Source: Conus ventricosus
Lineage: Eukaryota > Mollusca > Gastropoda > Neogastropoda > Conidae
Assembly: GCA_018398815.1 (NCBI GenBank)
Contig: JAFLJL010014268.1
Span: forward strand, 20,001-84,000
Length of the DNA: 64,000 nucleotides
Direction: 5' to 3'
The notes beneath the pieces were generated by a model. It saw only the letters and a list, made by a program, of their open reading frames with translations. It had not been told where the DNA came from and ran no database searches. Positions within the stretch are counted from its first letter, which is position 1. Every line of letters begins with the position of its first letter. Below, piece after piece: positions 25,261 through 36,786 of the stretch. The translations under genes and the position numbers were made by a program.

Positions 25261-26589
25261 AAAGGGAATAAACGCGATTTTTTTTGCATCTTTTTTTTTT
25301 CCCGATGGTTTATAAAAGTCACTGAATTTTTGGGGGGGGCAATGTCTGAAAAACCGGGGTTTTCCCGTTACTAGATAATATTCTTTTATTTCCCTTTGGG
25401 CAACATTTTTAAAATTTTAAGCTGCATGGCCCCCGTTTTTTTCAGTGTGTCATTAAAAAAATCTAAAGGGTCAAGTCTCTGTTTTTATAGGCGTCCCTTG
25501 TGAGCTGCTAGTTGCCCTTTCCCCTAGCTTTGTTATGTCTTTTTCTCTCGCCGCAACCCCCAGTTTTCTAAACGCGAAATTATTCCGCTAAAAGCAAACG
25601 CATTCACCACGCGCCACCTTTTCCTTTTTTAGGTGGAAAACCATTTTTTTTTTAAATGTATTTTTTATTTACATATTTTTTTACTGTCTGGAATTATTCC
25701 TTGCTTTAAATAGAAAATTTTGTGGGAACCCAAACTGGGAATGATAGGGAATTCTTTGCTGAATCCCCCAAAAATCTAGTTTGCCAAAATCTGCCCGGTT
25801 TAATTATTTAAAAGGCTTTTACCAAGCATTGAGTATCCTACAAATTAGGCCCCCCCAATAACAGGGAGAATGGTATACCCAAGGGTTTGGGAATAGTTTT
25901 TTTCGGTGCTCTTTTTTAAAAAATAAAAAATTTTTAAATTTTAAAAAAAACATGAACAGGTGAACTACTTTCAGCTACAAAGTGGGCCCAAAAACCCTTT
26001 TCCCGAAATTAATAAATGCCAAGTTGTGTCAAGCCCATTTTGCCCAAAAAGGAAAGCTTATTTTTGGCAGCATGGGGGAAAACAAAAAGTTCCTCGGAAA
26101 TGAAATTTAGCATAGAACAGAAATTTAACAGTGTCGTCCCCAAAACATTATAAATATTATAACAGGGATGAAGCGCAGCTGGGGGTCCAAAAATGGTGAA
26201 AAAATGTGGGGCAAAAAGGTTCTTATTTGTACACTAAACTAGTCAGTGATTTTCTCCCATTGATTCGAACAAGTCTTACGTATGATTTAACGCAAGATCC
26301 AGTTTTTAAAAAAGTCATTAGAGTCCTAAGGGTGGGGATCTAACTTAAAAGATTTGGAACATGGGTTTTCGCCCCTTTTCCCGGGATTAATTTTCTTTTA
26401 AACATATAGATTTTATTTTTCCCTTCAAAATGGGCCGGGGCCAGAAATTTTCCCGAATCAGAAAAAACTGAATCAAGTGGGGAAAGTAAAAAAGCCAGAA
26501 AACAGCAGAAAAAAGCTGGGAATTTAGGGGAGACCATTTTAAAAAACCTGGGCGTGTTGAAACAGGGGAAAAAATTAGCAAGTGGAACA
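25261..26589. other. unassigned right part of Polinton, low-quality sequence
   Basis: About 1.3 kb between the integrase start and the right edge. Homopolymer-rich smeared sequence dominates. A plus-strand stretch at about 26,220-26,330 (SDFLPLIRTSLTYDL) is the only piece with coding character, and I do not recognise it. A missing protease gene could lie here, but I see no evidence for one. Confidence 0.5.
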
Positions 26590-27962
26590 GAAAAAAAAAC
26601 ACACACAAGCATACACATACCCACACACACCCCACAACACAACACCCACACACACACACACACACACACACCCACACACATACACCACACACAGCATTCT
26701 CATAACTTCCACTGCGCTCCTTTTTCCTCATGTCAATAAAAAAAAAGACTCGAACACTATAAAAGAAAGAGAGTTGAATATGTCTTTCGTAACTGTTCTT
26801 TGAAATAATTTACGTCGACAAGGAGAGTAAGAAAAAAAAAACTGACATAGAAAGTGCAACGAACTACATCCGTTGAATCGCAACAAACATGAGATTGTGA
26901 TCAGGGGTGTACTTGTTTTGTGTCATTTGTCGCCCCTTATGACGACATTTGTTGACAATACACCTGTAGAAACGAAGAAGCAACACCCGAAGGGCCTGTG
27001 AGCCCCAGTAAAGCACTGTCTTCACCTGCCTTTCAGAGCAGTCCTGTCCCCATCGTCAACACACGACAGGCCCCTCCAAGGGTGGTACAGACTGCTCTAA
27101 AGGCAGTGAAGACAGTGCTTCTCTGGGGCCACCCCAGCACCTTCGGAGTTTACATTTTTACATCTTATTTGTGCATTTGTCAGCCCCCTGATGAAGACAT
27201 TATGTTGACCATTCACCTTACAGTAGAGGTGTAGTAAACACGCCTTACGTCTCACCGTTGTGATGTGTTATTGGTATTAAACTGTAGCCTGGCATTCAGT
27301 CACCGTGTAGATTGTGTTATTGGTAAGATCTGATGCCTGGCATTAAGTCACCGTGAGATGTGTTTTTTGGTATGTACTGTTGCCTGGCATTTCAGGAACG
27401 CTGCTGCCTTTTTCAGTTCCTTCTTCTGCACTATGTTCAGGAAAATACATAATCCTTCTGAGATACCCAAATTTCGACGAGAGTGGTTCTCTAACTAACA
27501 CTTAATATAACGATATCAAAGGAATGGTGCAGTTAGAACACTCGGAATAAAGGCTTTGTACGAGGTTAACACGTAATCTTTTTTTTTTTTCAACATAGAA
27601 GCAAATAAATCACCATCCAAACAAAAGATATTATTGCTAGAAAGCAATTCCCCAATAACACATGAAAAAAATAGTATATTTTTGATGTTGATATATATTC
27701 ACTTTTAAAGTGTAATTTTAGAAGCCGGCAAAGAAGTGTATCCTTGAACAATATCACCGAATATTGAGCAGCTTCTGAATAAACTGAAAGCCGTGAACGA
27801 ATTGGTTGGGGGAAAGGGGGGGGTGGGGGGCGGGTCACAAATGCAGGCTAACAATTCCAGCCATTATTACTATAAGACATGGCAAAGATTTTAAAACAAA
27901 TCAGGAGGAAGAGTTGGGAGGGGGAGGCCGGTGTGTGAGAGCACGAAAAACAGGAATGAAAG
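26590..27962 (+). repeat. continuation of unit 2, interrupted right by an LTR element
   Basis: After a (CA)n tract (26,596-26,692) the unit landmarks resume: TTTGAAATAATTTACGTCGA (26,804), a TTTGTCGCCCC block (26,925), three diverged copies of the 45-bp repeat (27,255-27,390) and AATGCAGGCTAACAATTCCA (27,840). The unit stops at GAATGAAAG (27,962) and resumes at 33,447 after the LTR element. The partner in the right arm is about 49,440-50,560. Confidence 0.82.
26987..27146. mobile_element. 160-bp foldback (hairpin) insertion
   Basis: The outer ends are CCGAAGG (26,987-26,993) and CCTTCGG (27,140-27,146). Inside, AGCCCCAG (27,001) pairs with CTGGGGC (27,123). AAGCACTGTCTTCACCTGCC (27,011) pairs with GGCAGTGAAGACAGTGCTT (27,102-27,120), and CCTGTC (27,043) pairs with GACAGG (27,065). 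Other units lack this segment. It is flanked on both sides by copies of a roughly 45-bp unit segment (about 26,913 and 27,167). It looks like a small non-autonomous foldback element, but no known family is recognised. Confidence 0.72.
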
Positions 27963-29296
27963 TGTCCAGGACGGTGGTAAATCCCGTGATGGTAGTGGCT
28001 TAGTGCACTAAGTGATGTATTATAGTCAGCTTAACACACCAAGGTTATCTTTGCACACATACACGTCATATCATCCCATGCGCCCCCCACACAATTCACC
28101 TCTCTCTGGGAATGGGATGTCACGCATTCGTTTCTCTCTCCTAACACAACTGAGCACAAGAAATCCAATTTACTATGCTACTTATAATTAATCAATGAAC
28201 AATCAAATCACACACAATGAAATAACAAAACATAATCTATCAATACTTCTAATCCCGGGTTACAATAAAAAATGACTTCCCTTACCTGGCCAGGATTTCA
28301 CACACACAACCCGCTTATCACACCACAACCACAGTTCATGATAAAAAGTCTCTTCACGCCTTTCTTCACACTGCCCTGGTGACTGGCTCCAGCTCAGACT
28401 GGGTCTTCGTGGTCCGTCTCTGGATCTCGACGGTCGAACTCTTCTTCTTCGTCTTCTTCACCCACCTCTGTTCAAATTCAAAGTTTGTCTGTCTTCACCC
28501 ACCTCTGGCTTCAAACTTTAGTTTCCTTCTCTTCCAGCTTTGTCTTCAACCAAAGACTTAGCGTCTCTTCTATCTCCCAGACCATCGTTTCTCTCGACCC
28601 TTCTCTGTCCTGCTCACTCCCTCTCCTCTCCTCGCTCCTCTCCTCAGCCTTCTCGCTCTCTCTCTCTCCTGGTGTTGTTCTCAGACACGTTGTTCTCCCT
28701 CAGTTTATATAGGGAGGGAAACAAAGGATTCCCATTCAGGCCATGCCTTTGTTCCAGCTGCTTCTCAAACCCCTAGTTCACAAGTACCCCCCTGAATTCT
28801 TCACTCGCTACATTCAACACAACAGCATTTACAAACACCACTACCTAATGGATTACAACACACACTTACCCCAGATGGACATCGAAGATTCCCGCGACTT
28901 CGTGTTTACTTAACACAGTAATTATCTTAAGGAGGTACTACAACCTCCACACACATCATCCCAGCCTGACCAAAGTACCAACAGAAGTGACCCACGCAAT
29001 ACCATCTGAACAAATCCAAGCCAGGCCCCCTGCTCTCTTCACGACTTTTTACAAATAGAACCTCAGCTGACCGAGCATTTAGGCTCATCAGTGGGCCCCG
29101 TGGTCGTAGTGGTTACAACCCCGTCCCCCTTATCGCCACCAGGCAGGTCCCGAACTCACTCCCTAGTTTTGTTTGTCATCTGACCACGTCGGCCGCGCCG
29201 TGTTAATTGGTCAAATACCTAATTTTATACCACTACAATGTCCCTTTGTCACTCAGCGTCTAATGCCTTTTGTGAGAGGTTTCACGCTCCTTGACA
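27963..29296 (-). repeat. 3' LTR of the Gypsy element
   Basis: 1,334 bp, bounded by TGTCCAGG and CCTTGACA as seen on the plus strand. On the minus strand a TATATAAA box lies at 28,704-28,711. Compared with the other LTR there are many small indels, more than expected for a young element unless the consensus is poor. Confidence 0.9.
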
Positions 29297-30435
29297 AACT
29301 TCCCTCCCCCCCACTCAAAGACAATGGCCCTGCATTGGCTAAAACTTAACATTCAAGGAGATGAATACTCATAATTTTCCCCAATTAAACCCGTGCAAAT
29401 ATCGCCTCAGCATAAGCCTACTTACACCAGAGAACGCACAGCAAGATTTGCCTTGCAAAACAAAAATTATAGAGAAAAATCAATACAATACACACTATCA
29501 AAGCAAATATCAACATAAATCAGAAATCTCCACCAGCTCAAAGTCGTGCGGCCATAACACCATTATGTTCCTACGGAAATCTCTCCCCTTCTCTTTCATA
29601 CACGTGCCCGCAACCAGCACGTCACGCATACCCACGACTGCAAAAGACGCACGCAGACCCACAACCCCTAGCTTTTTCGCCCTGACCATCTTTTATTTTT
29701 TGCCTACGGGCCCGTCACTCTTTCTTCACTCTCTACCCACTTGTCGTTACCGCGCGACATGTGTTGCAATGTGAACAGAAACGCCTTGATTATGCACCAA
29801 GATACCGGCCATAGTACCTCGCGTCACTGCTTTTGTGAGGCCTTACAACCGAATGGGGTCCCGAGGCTGACACACATGATTGTCGAACATCACCACCGCC
29901 TTTCAGCGTTGCCTTGCCGTCGGCACAACGATCTCTCTATTGGCCTGCCCCGAACTCAAGTGGTGAAAGTTTCGTTACAATACTCCTCCATCCTTTATCT
30001 CAAACCCCATGTGCCCCTCCTTCACACGCTTTCTTCTGTCCTGTGTGAGCGCAGCCTAAACACTTTCTTAAGCGAGTAATCGCCCTTTTGTTCTGCGTTA
30101 AGTGAGTGGGGTTTGTCTCACCGGACACGCTCCATAGCGTCTGAAGTGTGGTGACCCGCTCGGGCCTTCCTCTCACGTGAGTTCCTTTTCCCTGACTCAA
30201 CACAGAAATTCCCAACGGTCTGGTCTCCGTACCCACGTGCTCTTGGGATGTTTCCCAATCACCAGATCATACGCGTCTTTGGAACAGCCAACGCCTGTAC
30301 AAAACTCCCGAATAAGAATGGTGTAGCATTAAACACTCTGGGCCGTTTTGAAATTCTGCTACTGTTCGCATCTATTTGTCTACAACCTCAGTTTTTACGC
30401 TGTGAATTGGTCCCTGCACAACCAGGGACATCCTT
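29297..30435 (-). other. 3' interior of the Gypsy element, no recognisable pol
   Basis: Between the protease remnant and the polypurine tract. Short frames exist on both strands but none shows reverse transcriptase, RNase H, integrase or envelope motifs. It is probably an untranslated or deleted region. Confidence 0.55.
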
Positions 30436-31300
30436 TCACCAAACACCAGTGCAACCCAGAGTCTCTATGACATCAACCACATGTCCCCTACTCGCCTTTG
30501 TGCACATCCAATGTATATTGCCTGAAATCTGTGACACACAGCACAATCCAGACAAAATAACACTGTCCATCTGTTCACATTTTCGACCTGCCTCTCTCTT
30601 GGCCTGATCCTCACTGCGCTGCCCTTCTGTGACTTTAAATATCCAATCCCTAGCCAAGTGCCCTGTCTTATTGCACAGAAAACAGGTACGCTCTTCCATC
30701 CACTTGGCTATTGGGTTTCACCTTTGTTTGCCTCACTGCGACACCGTGGGCCTACGGTTGTGTAAACACTGACTCATTATGTGAGTCATGTGCTGGCCTC
30801 CATCCCCCTGAAAATGCTTCCGGCTTTACCTCTTGATCATGTAAATCCGCCTCGCTTCCCGGTAAAAACCTCTGCTGCTCAAGTACTTCAGCATTGTCCA
30901 CGAACGCCCCTCTCCTTGAGGTGATGTGAGGCCCCCCCCACCCCCGGCCACAACCGTCAAGTATCTGTTCTTTCCAACACCATGTCCTTGATGCCTTCAA
31001 AATCTCAGCCCACGTCACTCAGTTCTATCCACTTTTTGAAATAGTGAACCAGTCTAACACCGAACTGTGTGATGTCTCACCCGTTCGATTCTCGCCTCGC
31101 GAAAACTTCGCCTAAAACTTCTTCAGTCAAATCATATGCCTTTAAAAACGCTTGTTTCACCTTGTCAAAATTCTCTGAACACCTTTTGGTAAGGTGAAAC
31201 AGTGTGTAGAACGCACGACCTGTCAGCAAGGGCAGACAGGTTTATTGCCCAGTCATCTTTCGTGCCAGCCCTCGTGCTCGGCAACTGATTCAAACCGACT
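30436..31300 (-). pseudogene. Gypsy gag with CCHC-like knuckle and protease start, broken
   Basis: Near 31,240 the minus strand reads DDWAINLSAL, and near 31,130 FDKVKQAFLKAYDLTEE; these are the conserved capsid segments of Ty3/Gypsy gag, separated by a frameshift. Further on, CFLCNKTGHLARDW (30,643-30,684) is a zinc knuckle whose last Cys is replaced by Trp. At the end of the same frame LGCTGVW stands where the aspartic protease D(T/S)G motif is expected, so the catalytic Asp is lost. The frame stops at 30,436 and nothing recognisable of pol follows. Gag would form the particle of the retrotransposon; here it is non-functional. Confidence 0.75.
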
Positions 31301-32056
31301 GATATATCATCGACGAATCAGTTTCTTCCTGACAGTGGGAGTTTAAGTCTAGTGCGCAACTTGGACTGCGCCTACTGACTCAGAACTGGTGGTCTAATTC
31401 ACTAACGATTTTTCAGATTTTATGTCTTTCCCAACTCAATTTGTTTGGCTAAAAATCTCTGATTCCACTTCCTGCTCTCGCATTTGGCAGCTGCACTCTG
31501 TTTCCATTTCAAATCCTCCTTTCAGAGAGCCCTTTCATCTCTCTCAGTCTTCTGCAGAGTTTCAATGAATCTACTACGCAGTTCCATCTCCTGTATAGCC
31601 TAGTTTCTCCCCTAAACTAATCAGTTTCTCAATGGAGAAAACTTTCTTCAGCCATTTTCTTTACCTTATGTTTTAGCACCACTAAAACATTTACGCTTAT
31701 AAACCCTGTAAAAGTTGGTACAACAGTTTATCTACTAAACGTTACGAGTACAACCAAGCCAAAGGTAGTGTTCCTAACACAAAGGAAGCCTAATCTTAAA
31801 ACACTAGCTTCTGTAGAGTTAAGACTGAGAACCTCGTTCTTTTTCTTCGTTTCTCAGAACGACCTTTGATTAAATGCACTCACACCCTAACACACAAGTC
31901 AATACCAACACTCCAAAGAACTAAAGGAAATAATTATAAGCGCTAAGTTAAAATTGCCTTTAGTGGACGCTTTCGCCCCAGGACTACTCTAGTACTTCCC
32001 TTTGTTTCCCGCCTGATACTAATTTGGGCCATGCAATCCAGGCAGGCTCGCCACTT

Positions 32057-33446
32057 TGTCCAGGACTGGGGAAATCGTGATGTATAGCTTAAGTCACTAA
32101 GTTGATGTATTATTATCAGGCTTTAACACAACCAAGGTTATCTTTGGCACTCATACAACGCAATATGCACACTCATGCGCCCACCAAACATTTCACCTCC
32201 TCAGGGATGGAGATGTCCACGCATGTCGTTTTCTCTCCTATCACAACTGAGAACAAGAAAATACAATTGCTATGCTACTTATAATTATCATGAACAAATC
32301 AAATCACACACAATGAAATAATCAAAACATAATAGATCAATACTTTCTAATCATCCCGTGTTACAATAAAAAGACTTCTTACCTGGCCCAGGTTTTCACA
32401 CCCACACCCACGCTTTCAACACCACACCACAGTTCGTGATAAAAGTCTCTTCACGCCTTCTTCAGCACAGCTTGGATGGTGATGCCCTTGGTTGACTGGG
32501 CCTCCCAGGCTTCAGGACTGGGTCTTCGTGGTCGTCTCTGGGATCTCGACGTCGAACTCATCTTCTTCGTCTTCTTCACCCACCTCTGGGTTCAAATTCC
32601 AGTTTGTCTGTCTTCACCCACCTTCTGGGCTTTCAAACTTAGCTTTCTTCCTTCTCTTCCCACTTGTCTTCACCCTAAGACTGAGCTGTCTCTTCCTATC
32701 CTCCCAGACCACGTTTCTCTCGACCCTTTCATCTTCCTGCTCACTCCTCTCCTCTCTCCCCTCTCTCTCTCTCTCTCTCACTCAGCCTCTCTCCTCTCTC
32801 TGCCTGGTGTTGTCTTCAGACACGATGTCTCCACAGTTTTATATAGGGAGGGAAACAAAGGAATCCCCTTCGGAGGCCATGCCTTTGTCCCTGCTGCTTC
32901 TCAACCCCTAGTTCACAAGTACCCTGAATTCTTCACTTGCTACATTCCCCACACATCAGCATTTACACACTCCCCTACCTAATTGATTAGCAAACACACA
33001 CTTAGCCCCATATGGCATTCGAAATTCCCGCCGACTTCGGTTGTTTACTTAACAACAGTAATAATCTTAAGGAGGTTACTACAACCTCCACACACATTCA
33101 GCCAGCCTTACAATTAGAACCAACGACAGTGAGCGCCACGCAATACATCTGACCAGATTCCAAGGCCCCCTGCTCTTCACATGTACAGTTACACAAAACC
33201 GTCTCAGCTGACCGAGCATTTAGCGCTCACTTGGGGCCCGGAGGTCGGAGTGGTTACAACCCGTCCCCCTTTCGCCACCAGGGCAGGTCGAACTCTCTCC
33301 TATGTGTTGTTTGTCATCTGAACCACTTTCGGGCGGCGGCCGAGCCGTGTTAATTTGTCAATTACCTATTTTGTATACCAAACGTTCATGTCCCCTTTGT
33401 CTCCAGCTTCTAATGCCTTTTGGGAGAGGTATCACGCTCCTTGACA
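32057..33446 (-). repeat. 5' LTR of the Gypsy element
   Basis: 1,390 bp, with the same ends as the 3' LTR. The TATATAAA promoter box on the minus strand is at about 32,838-32,845 and would drive gag. Confidence 0.9.
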
Positions 33447-34150
33447 GAAAGTATAGGGCATTAACTCAAGATCCGTTTAATAAAACTAATGTAAGACACG
33501 GAGCAGATAACTACATATTTTATTCATCATCTGACGAGAAATCGCGATTTCCTCTCAGCATGCAATTACCGCATGTAAGAGATCCCAGGTCAATATATGG
33601 ATTGCAGATGACACAGTTGTTGTTAGGAGTTCACCTTGCAGATCACAACAAAACAATACTTAGAGTGAACAAAAAGAAAGACACAACTGGCTCTGTCCTA
33701 TTGCGCATGCTGTTTCCCAGGAGGCATCTGAATGTCACACAAAGACCCGTGTTTGGCGTCAAAATTATACTAATAGATAATTAGGATATATTCTACTGGT
33801 CTGTTATATTTTTGCTAAACAAGTAAAAAAAAACATATCTTTAGATAAAAGATTTTTGTTTTTCAATTTAACGGAGCAATGACACACAGCGGTTTGCTGT
33901 AATGATGGATCATTCAGTTACTCTATCAGACCAAGTCACATTTTGAAACCACATCACAAAACCCACATCACATAAACCCATCACATATTCTTCCAGTTTC
34001 CTCTTTTGTTTTACAAACGACTTGATACATAAACTGACACATCCTTGTGGCATGTATTTTTTTTTTTTCTCAAAAATAAGTATGAAACTTATCACACACA
34101 AAAAAAGCAATCAGAAGAGACAACAAAAAACTTAACTTCCACTTTTAAGT
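33447..34150 (+). repeat. end of unit 2
   Basis: Resumes the unit exactly where the LTR element entered: GAAAG, then TATAGGGCATTAA, the GACGAGAAATC block (33,533), TGAATGTCACACAAAGACCC (33,729) and the TTAAGTGCACAGTCAT end. The partner is about 48,740-49,440. Confidence 0.82.
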
Positions 34151-34241
34151 GCACAGTCATATTTCCAATGACAGTGTGACTCCCCACAAGAGGTTATTGT
34201 TTCACAATGAGAGAGGGGAGAGACGAGGGATTAAAAGAGAT

Positions 34242-34318
<77 letters not shown>

Positions 34319-36176
34319 AGGATAGAGAATATGTCAGAGGTAGAACTATAATTCTTCTTAATTTTTCTCGCAGTATCAAAACAGAAAAATTACAAACACT
34401 ACAAATTGTCAGTGAATTGAAAAGAGCTTTGTTGTTGATCTTGAAATAATTTCTCGAACGGGAGAGTAAAAAAAACACTGCACAGAAATGCTCGAAACAC
34501 TAGTCCTCCATGCTCAACAAACATGAGAGTGCGATCCAGGGGAGTACTGTTCTGGGCATTTGTCGCCCTTGAATGGACATATGTGTTTGACCATTCCACA
34601 GTGTTCGTAATGTGTAGTACAAAAGCCTTCCCCTCTCACCTTGCTTTGTGTTTATTTAAATGCTTTGGTCTTGCACCCAGGAATGTGGTTGTCATTTTAG
34701 TTTCTTTGAATTTCTACGCAATTTCAAGGGGAGTCATATACTGTTGTGAAGATTGTTAACTTGTGAGACAGTGCAATTGTCTGCTAACTCTTTTAACTAA
34801 GTGTGGGAAATCTGGACAAAGTCAGAACTCTCAGTAATAAAGCATGCATCTAAAACAAATTGCCAGAATGAACACAGTAACTATATTCTTGAACATTGTG
34901 TCAGTATAATCACTATACAAATGAAGAAAATGTTGTATGTGATGCAGTACCTCCAATAGTACAGAAAAGAAATGATACGATTGTTTCGCATTTCACTTCT
35001 AAACATATAATCTGGAGCTGCAATAGTCCTTCATGTGAACATCAGGAACAGAATAGTCAGCATCTCGTGAATAAACTCAGAGCTGTTACTAACTGGTAAA
35101 GGGAGCAGGGGGGGAGGGTCCGGGGGCAAGTTCCAGGCTAAAAATTCCCGTCAATATATAATGACCTGGCCAAAGATGTTAACAAATAAGAAATGTAAAA
35201 GGGAGTGGGGGTGGAAGTATCTGTGAAGACCCAAAACGGGAACGAAATTGATGGCGTTAAACTCAGGCCGTTAGGAAAAAAAAACTATAATAAACAACCA
35301 GATAACCATTCCATTCACAGGCATCACGCTTCAGAAATTCAAGATTCCTTGCTCAACATGCGATTACAACACGTAAAATAAACAACAACCAATTAATGGT
35401 TTGCATATAGTACAATTCTGTGTGAAAGTTTACCTTGAAGAGCACATAAAGGTATGCGTTGTGGGGGAAAAAAATAGTACTTTGGTCTATCCTTTTGCCG
35501 CCCCGCCGTGACGAGAGGCCACCTGGATTTCACATACAGAACTGTGTTGCACGCTTCAATATAAAACAATATAATCCAGTTTTACGTCTTTATATTGACC
35601 TGCCCAAACAGAACAAGAAACGAAAAACATATAATTAGAAGTTTTCTTTTTTTGTGCAAATTATCAGAACAATGAAATAATGGATTGCTGTAGCTGATAT
35701 GATGATAAAATTATTATTCCATCAGACCAACAAACCAGATGTCTAATCTCATTACCTTCCATAGGTTCCTTTTTTTCCGCGCGACTCACATAAATAATAT
35801 AGTCGTATCGGATGGGACTATAACCGAGGTCTAGATCTGTGTCACATGCAATAAGATCAATACACGGACTCTAAAGATCGATGCACATGTCCTCAGACGG
35901 GTTGAGACCGCAACAGTACGAAAAGACACAATGCATGCAACCTGTGTGCCAGAATAGTCTACGTGAAGTCTGGTGGGCACGTGGGCAGGTTAAACATCCC
36001 CATCTGGAATAAGAAGAAGAAATAAGAAATACATTGTTCGGGGCAGTAAATGAATTTGTTTATCCCAAATAAGCATACTTTACAAAAACAAAACAAACAC
36101 AAACAAAAACCAGCAATCAGAGACACAAAACCATGCATACTTCCATTTTTAAGTGCTTTAGGCTTGTAATTTTCGG
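34150..36176 (+). repeat. 2-kb unit 3
   Basis: A full unit with (GA)n at 34,241-34,316, the same landmarks in the same order, and a 3' end at TTTTTAAGTGCTTTAGG. An extra segment of about 200 bp at about 35,800-36,020 has no match in the other units that I compared. The partner is about 47,300-48,770, inverted. Confidence 0.8.
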
Positions 36177-36540
36177 ATGACTGTGAGACACCTCTAACTA
36201 GACATTATTGTTTCACAGAGATGACAGTGTGACACCTCTACTAGACATTATTGATTTCACATGAGATGACAGTCTGACACCCTACAGACATTATTGTTTC
36301 ACATGAGTATACTGTGTGGACACATCTACTAGACCATTATTGTTCACATGAGATAGACCTGTCCTGCACCTCTACTAGACATTATAGTTTTCACATGAGG
36401 ATGACTGTGTGACACCTCTACTAGACATTAATGTTTCACAATGAGATGCCTGTCTTGACACCCTCTACTAGACAATTATGGTTTTCACAAGATGACTGTG
36501 TGACACCTCTACTAGACATTATTTGTTTCACATGAGAGAG
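36177..36540. repeat. roughly 44-bp minisatellite, about eight copies, left arm only
   Basis: Repeats of GATGACTGTGTGACACCTCT followed by ACTAGACATTATTGTTTCAC. Copies differ by small indels. The same site in the right arm (about 46,940-46,985) has a single copy. Confidence 0.93.
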
Positions 36541-36569
36541 AAGAGAAGAGAGGTGGCAAAGGACGGGTG

Positions 36570-36600
<31 letters not shown>

Positions 36601-36698
36601 TGGAGAGAGGAGAGAGAGGGAGAGAGAGAGAGAGAGAAGAGAGATAGAGGGGGGAGAGTACAGAGAAAGAGTGAGAGATGAGAGCGAGACAGAGAGAG

Positions 36699-36786
<88 letters not shown>

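Larger units (their letters stand above)
13679..26590. mobile_element. Maverick/Polinton (adintovirus-like) element
   Basis: A 12.9-kb insertion present only in the left arm. It encodes the diagnostic Polinton set: family B DNA polymerase, retroviral-type integrase, FtsK/HerA-type packaging ATPase and major capsid protein, plus unknown proteins on both strands. The left edge is set by comparison with the uninterrupted partner at 52,430. The right edge is approximate, just before the (CA)n tract at 26,596-26,692, because that tract has a partner at 50,468-50,556. I could not prove the terminal inverted repeat on the right or the usual 6-bp target duplication. I did not identify an adenain-type protease. 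Many frames are broken as printed, with clean stretches at 13,861-15,751 and 22,274-23,200. Confidence 0.93.
27963..33446 (-). mobile_element. deleted Ty3/Gypsy LTR retrotransposon
   Basis: Two long terminal repeats (27,963-29,296 and 32,057-33,446) flank a 2.76-kb interior. On the plus strand they begin TGTCCAGG and end CCTTGACA, and they are bounded by the 5-bp duplication GAAAG at 27,958-27,962 and 33,447-33,451. The element lies on the minus strand: a TGGCGAGCCTGCCTGG primer binding site lies 3 nt from the right LTR (32,038-32,053), a purine tract touches the left LTR (29,297-29,320), and gag is on the minus strand. The interior holds gag, a zinc knuckle and the start of a protease only. 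Reverse transcriptase, RNase H and integrase are absent. The unit it interrupts continues exactly across the insertion, as in the empty copy at 12,427-12,440. Confidence 0.9.

Noticed and set aside
25560..25625. Possible tRNA-like stretch
   Set aside because: No recognisable T-arm (GGTTCGA) or acceptor pairing, and it lies in unreliable sequence.
26560..26590. Right terminal repeat of the Polinton
   Set aside because: AGCAAGTG and CAGAA resemble the complement of the left end, but the match is short and the patch is smeared, so it is not claimed as a feature.
28379..28776. Ser/Leu-rich plus-strand frames (also 32,476-32,982)
   Set aside because: They lie inside the two LTRs and on the wrong strand for the element; they reflect pyrimidine-rich LTR sequence.
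29361..30607. Plus-strand frames in the Gypsy interior
   Set aside because: The gag and primer site show that the element is on the minus strand. These are antisense frames without motifs.
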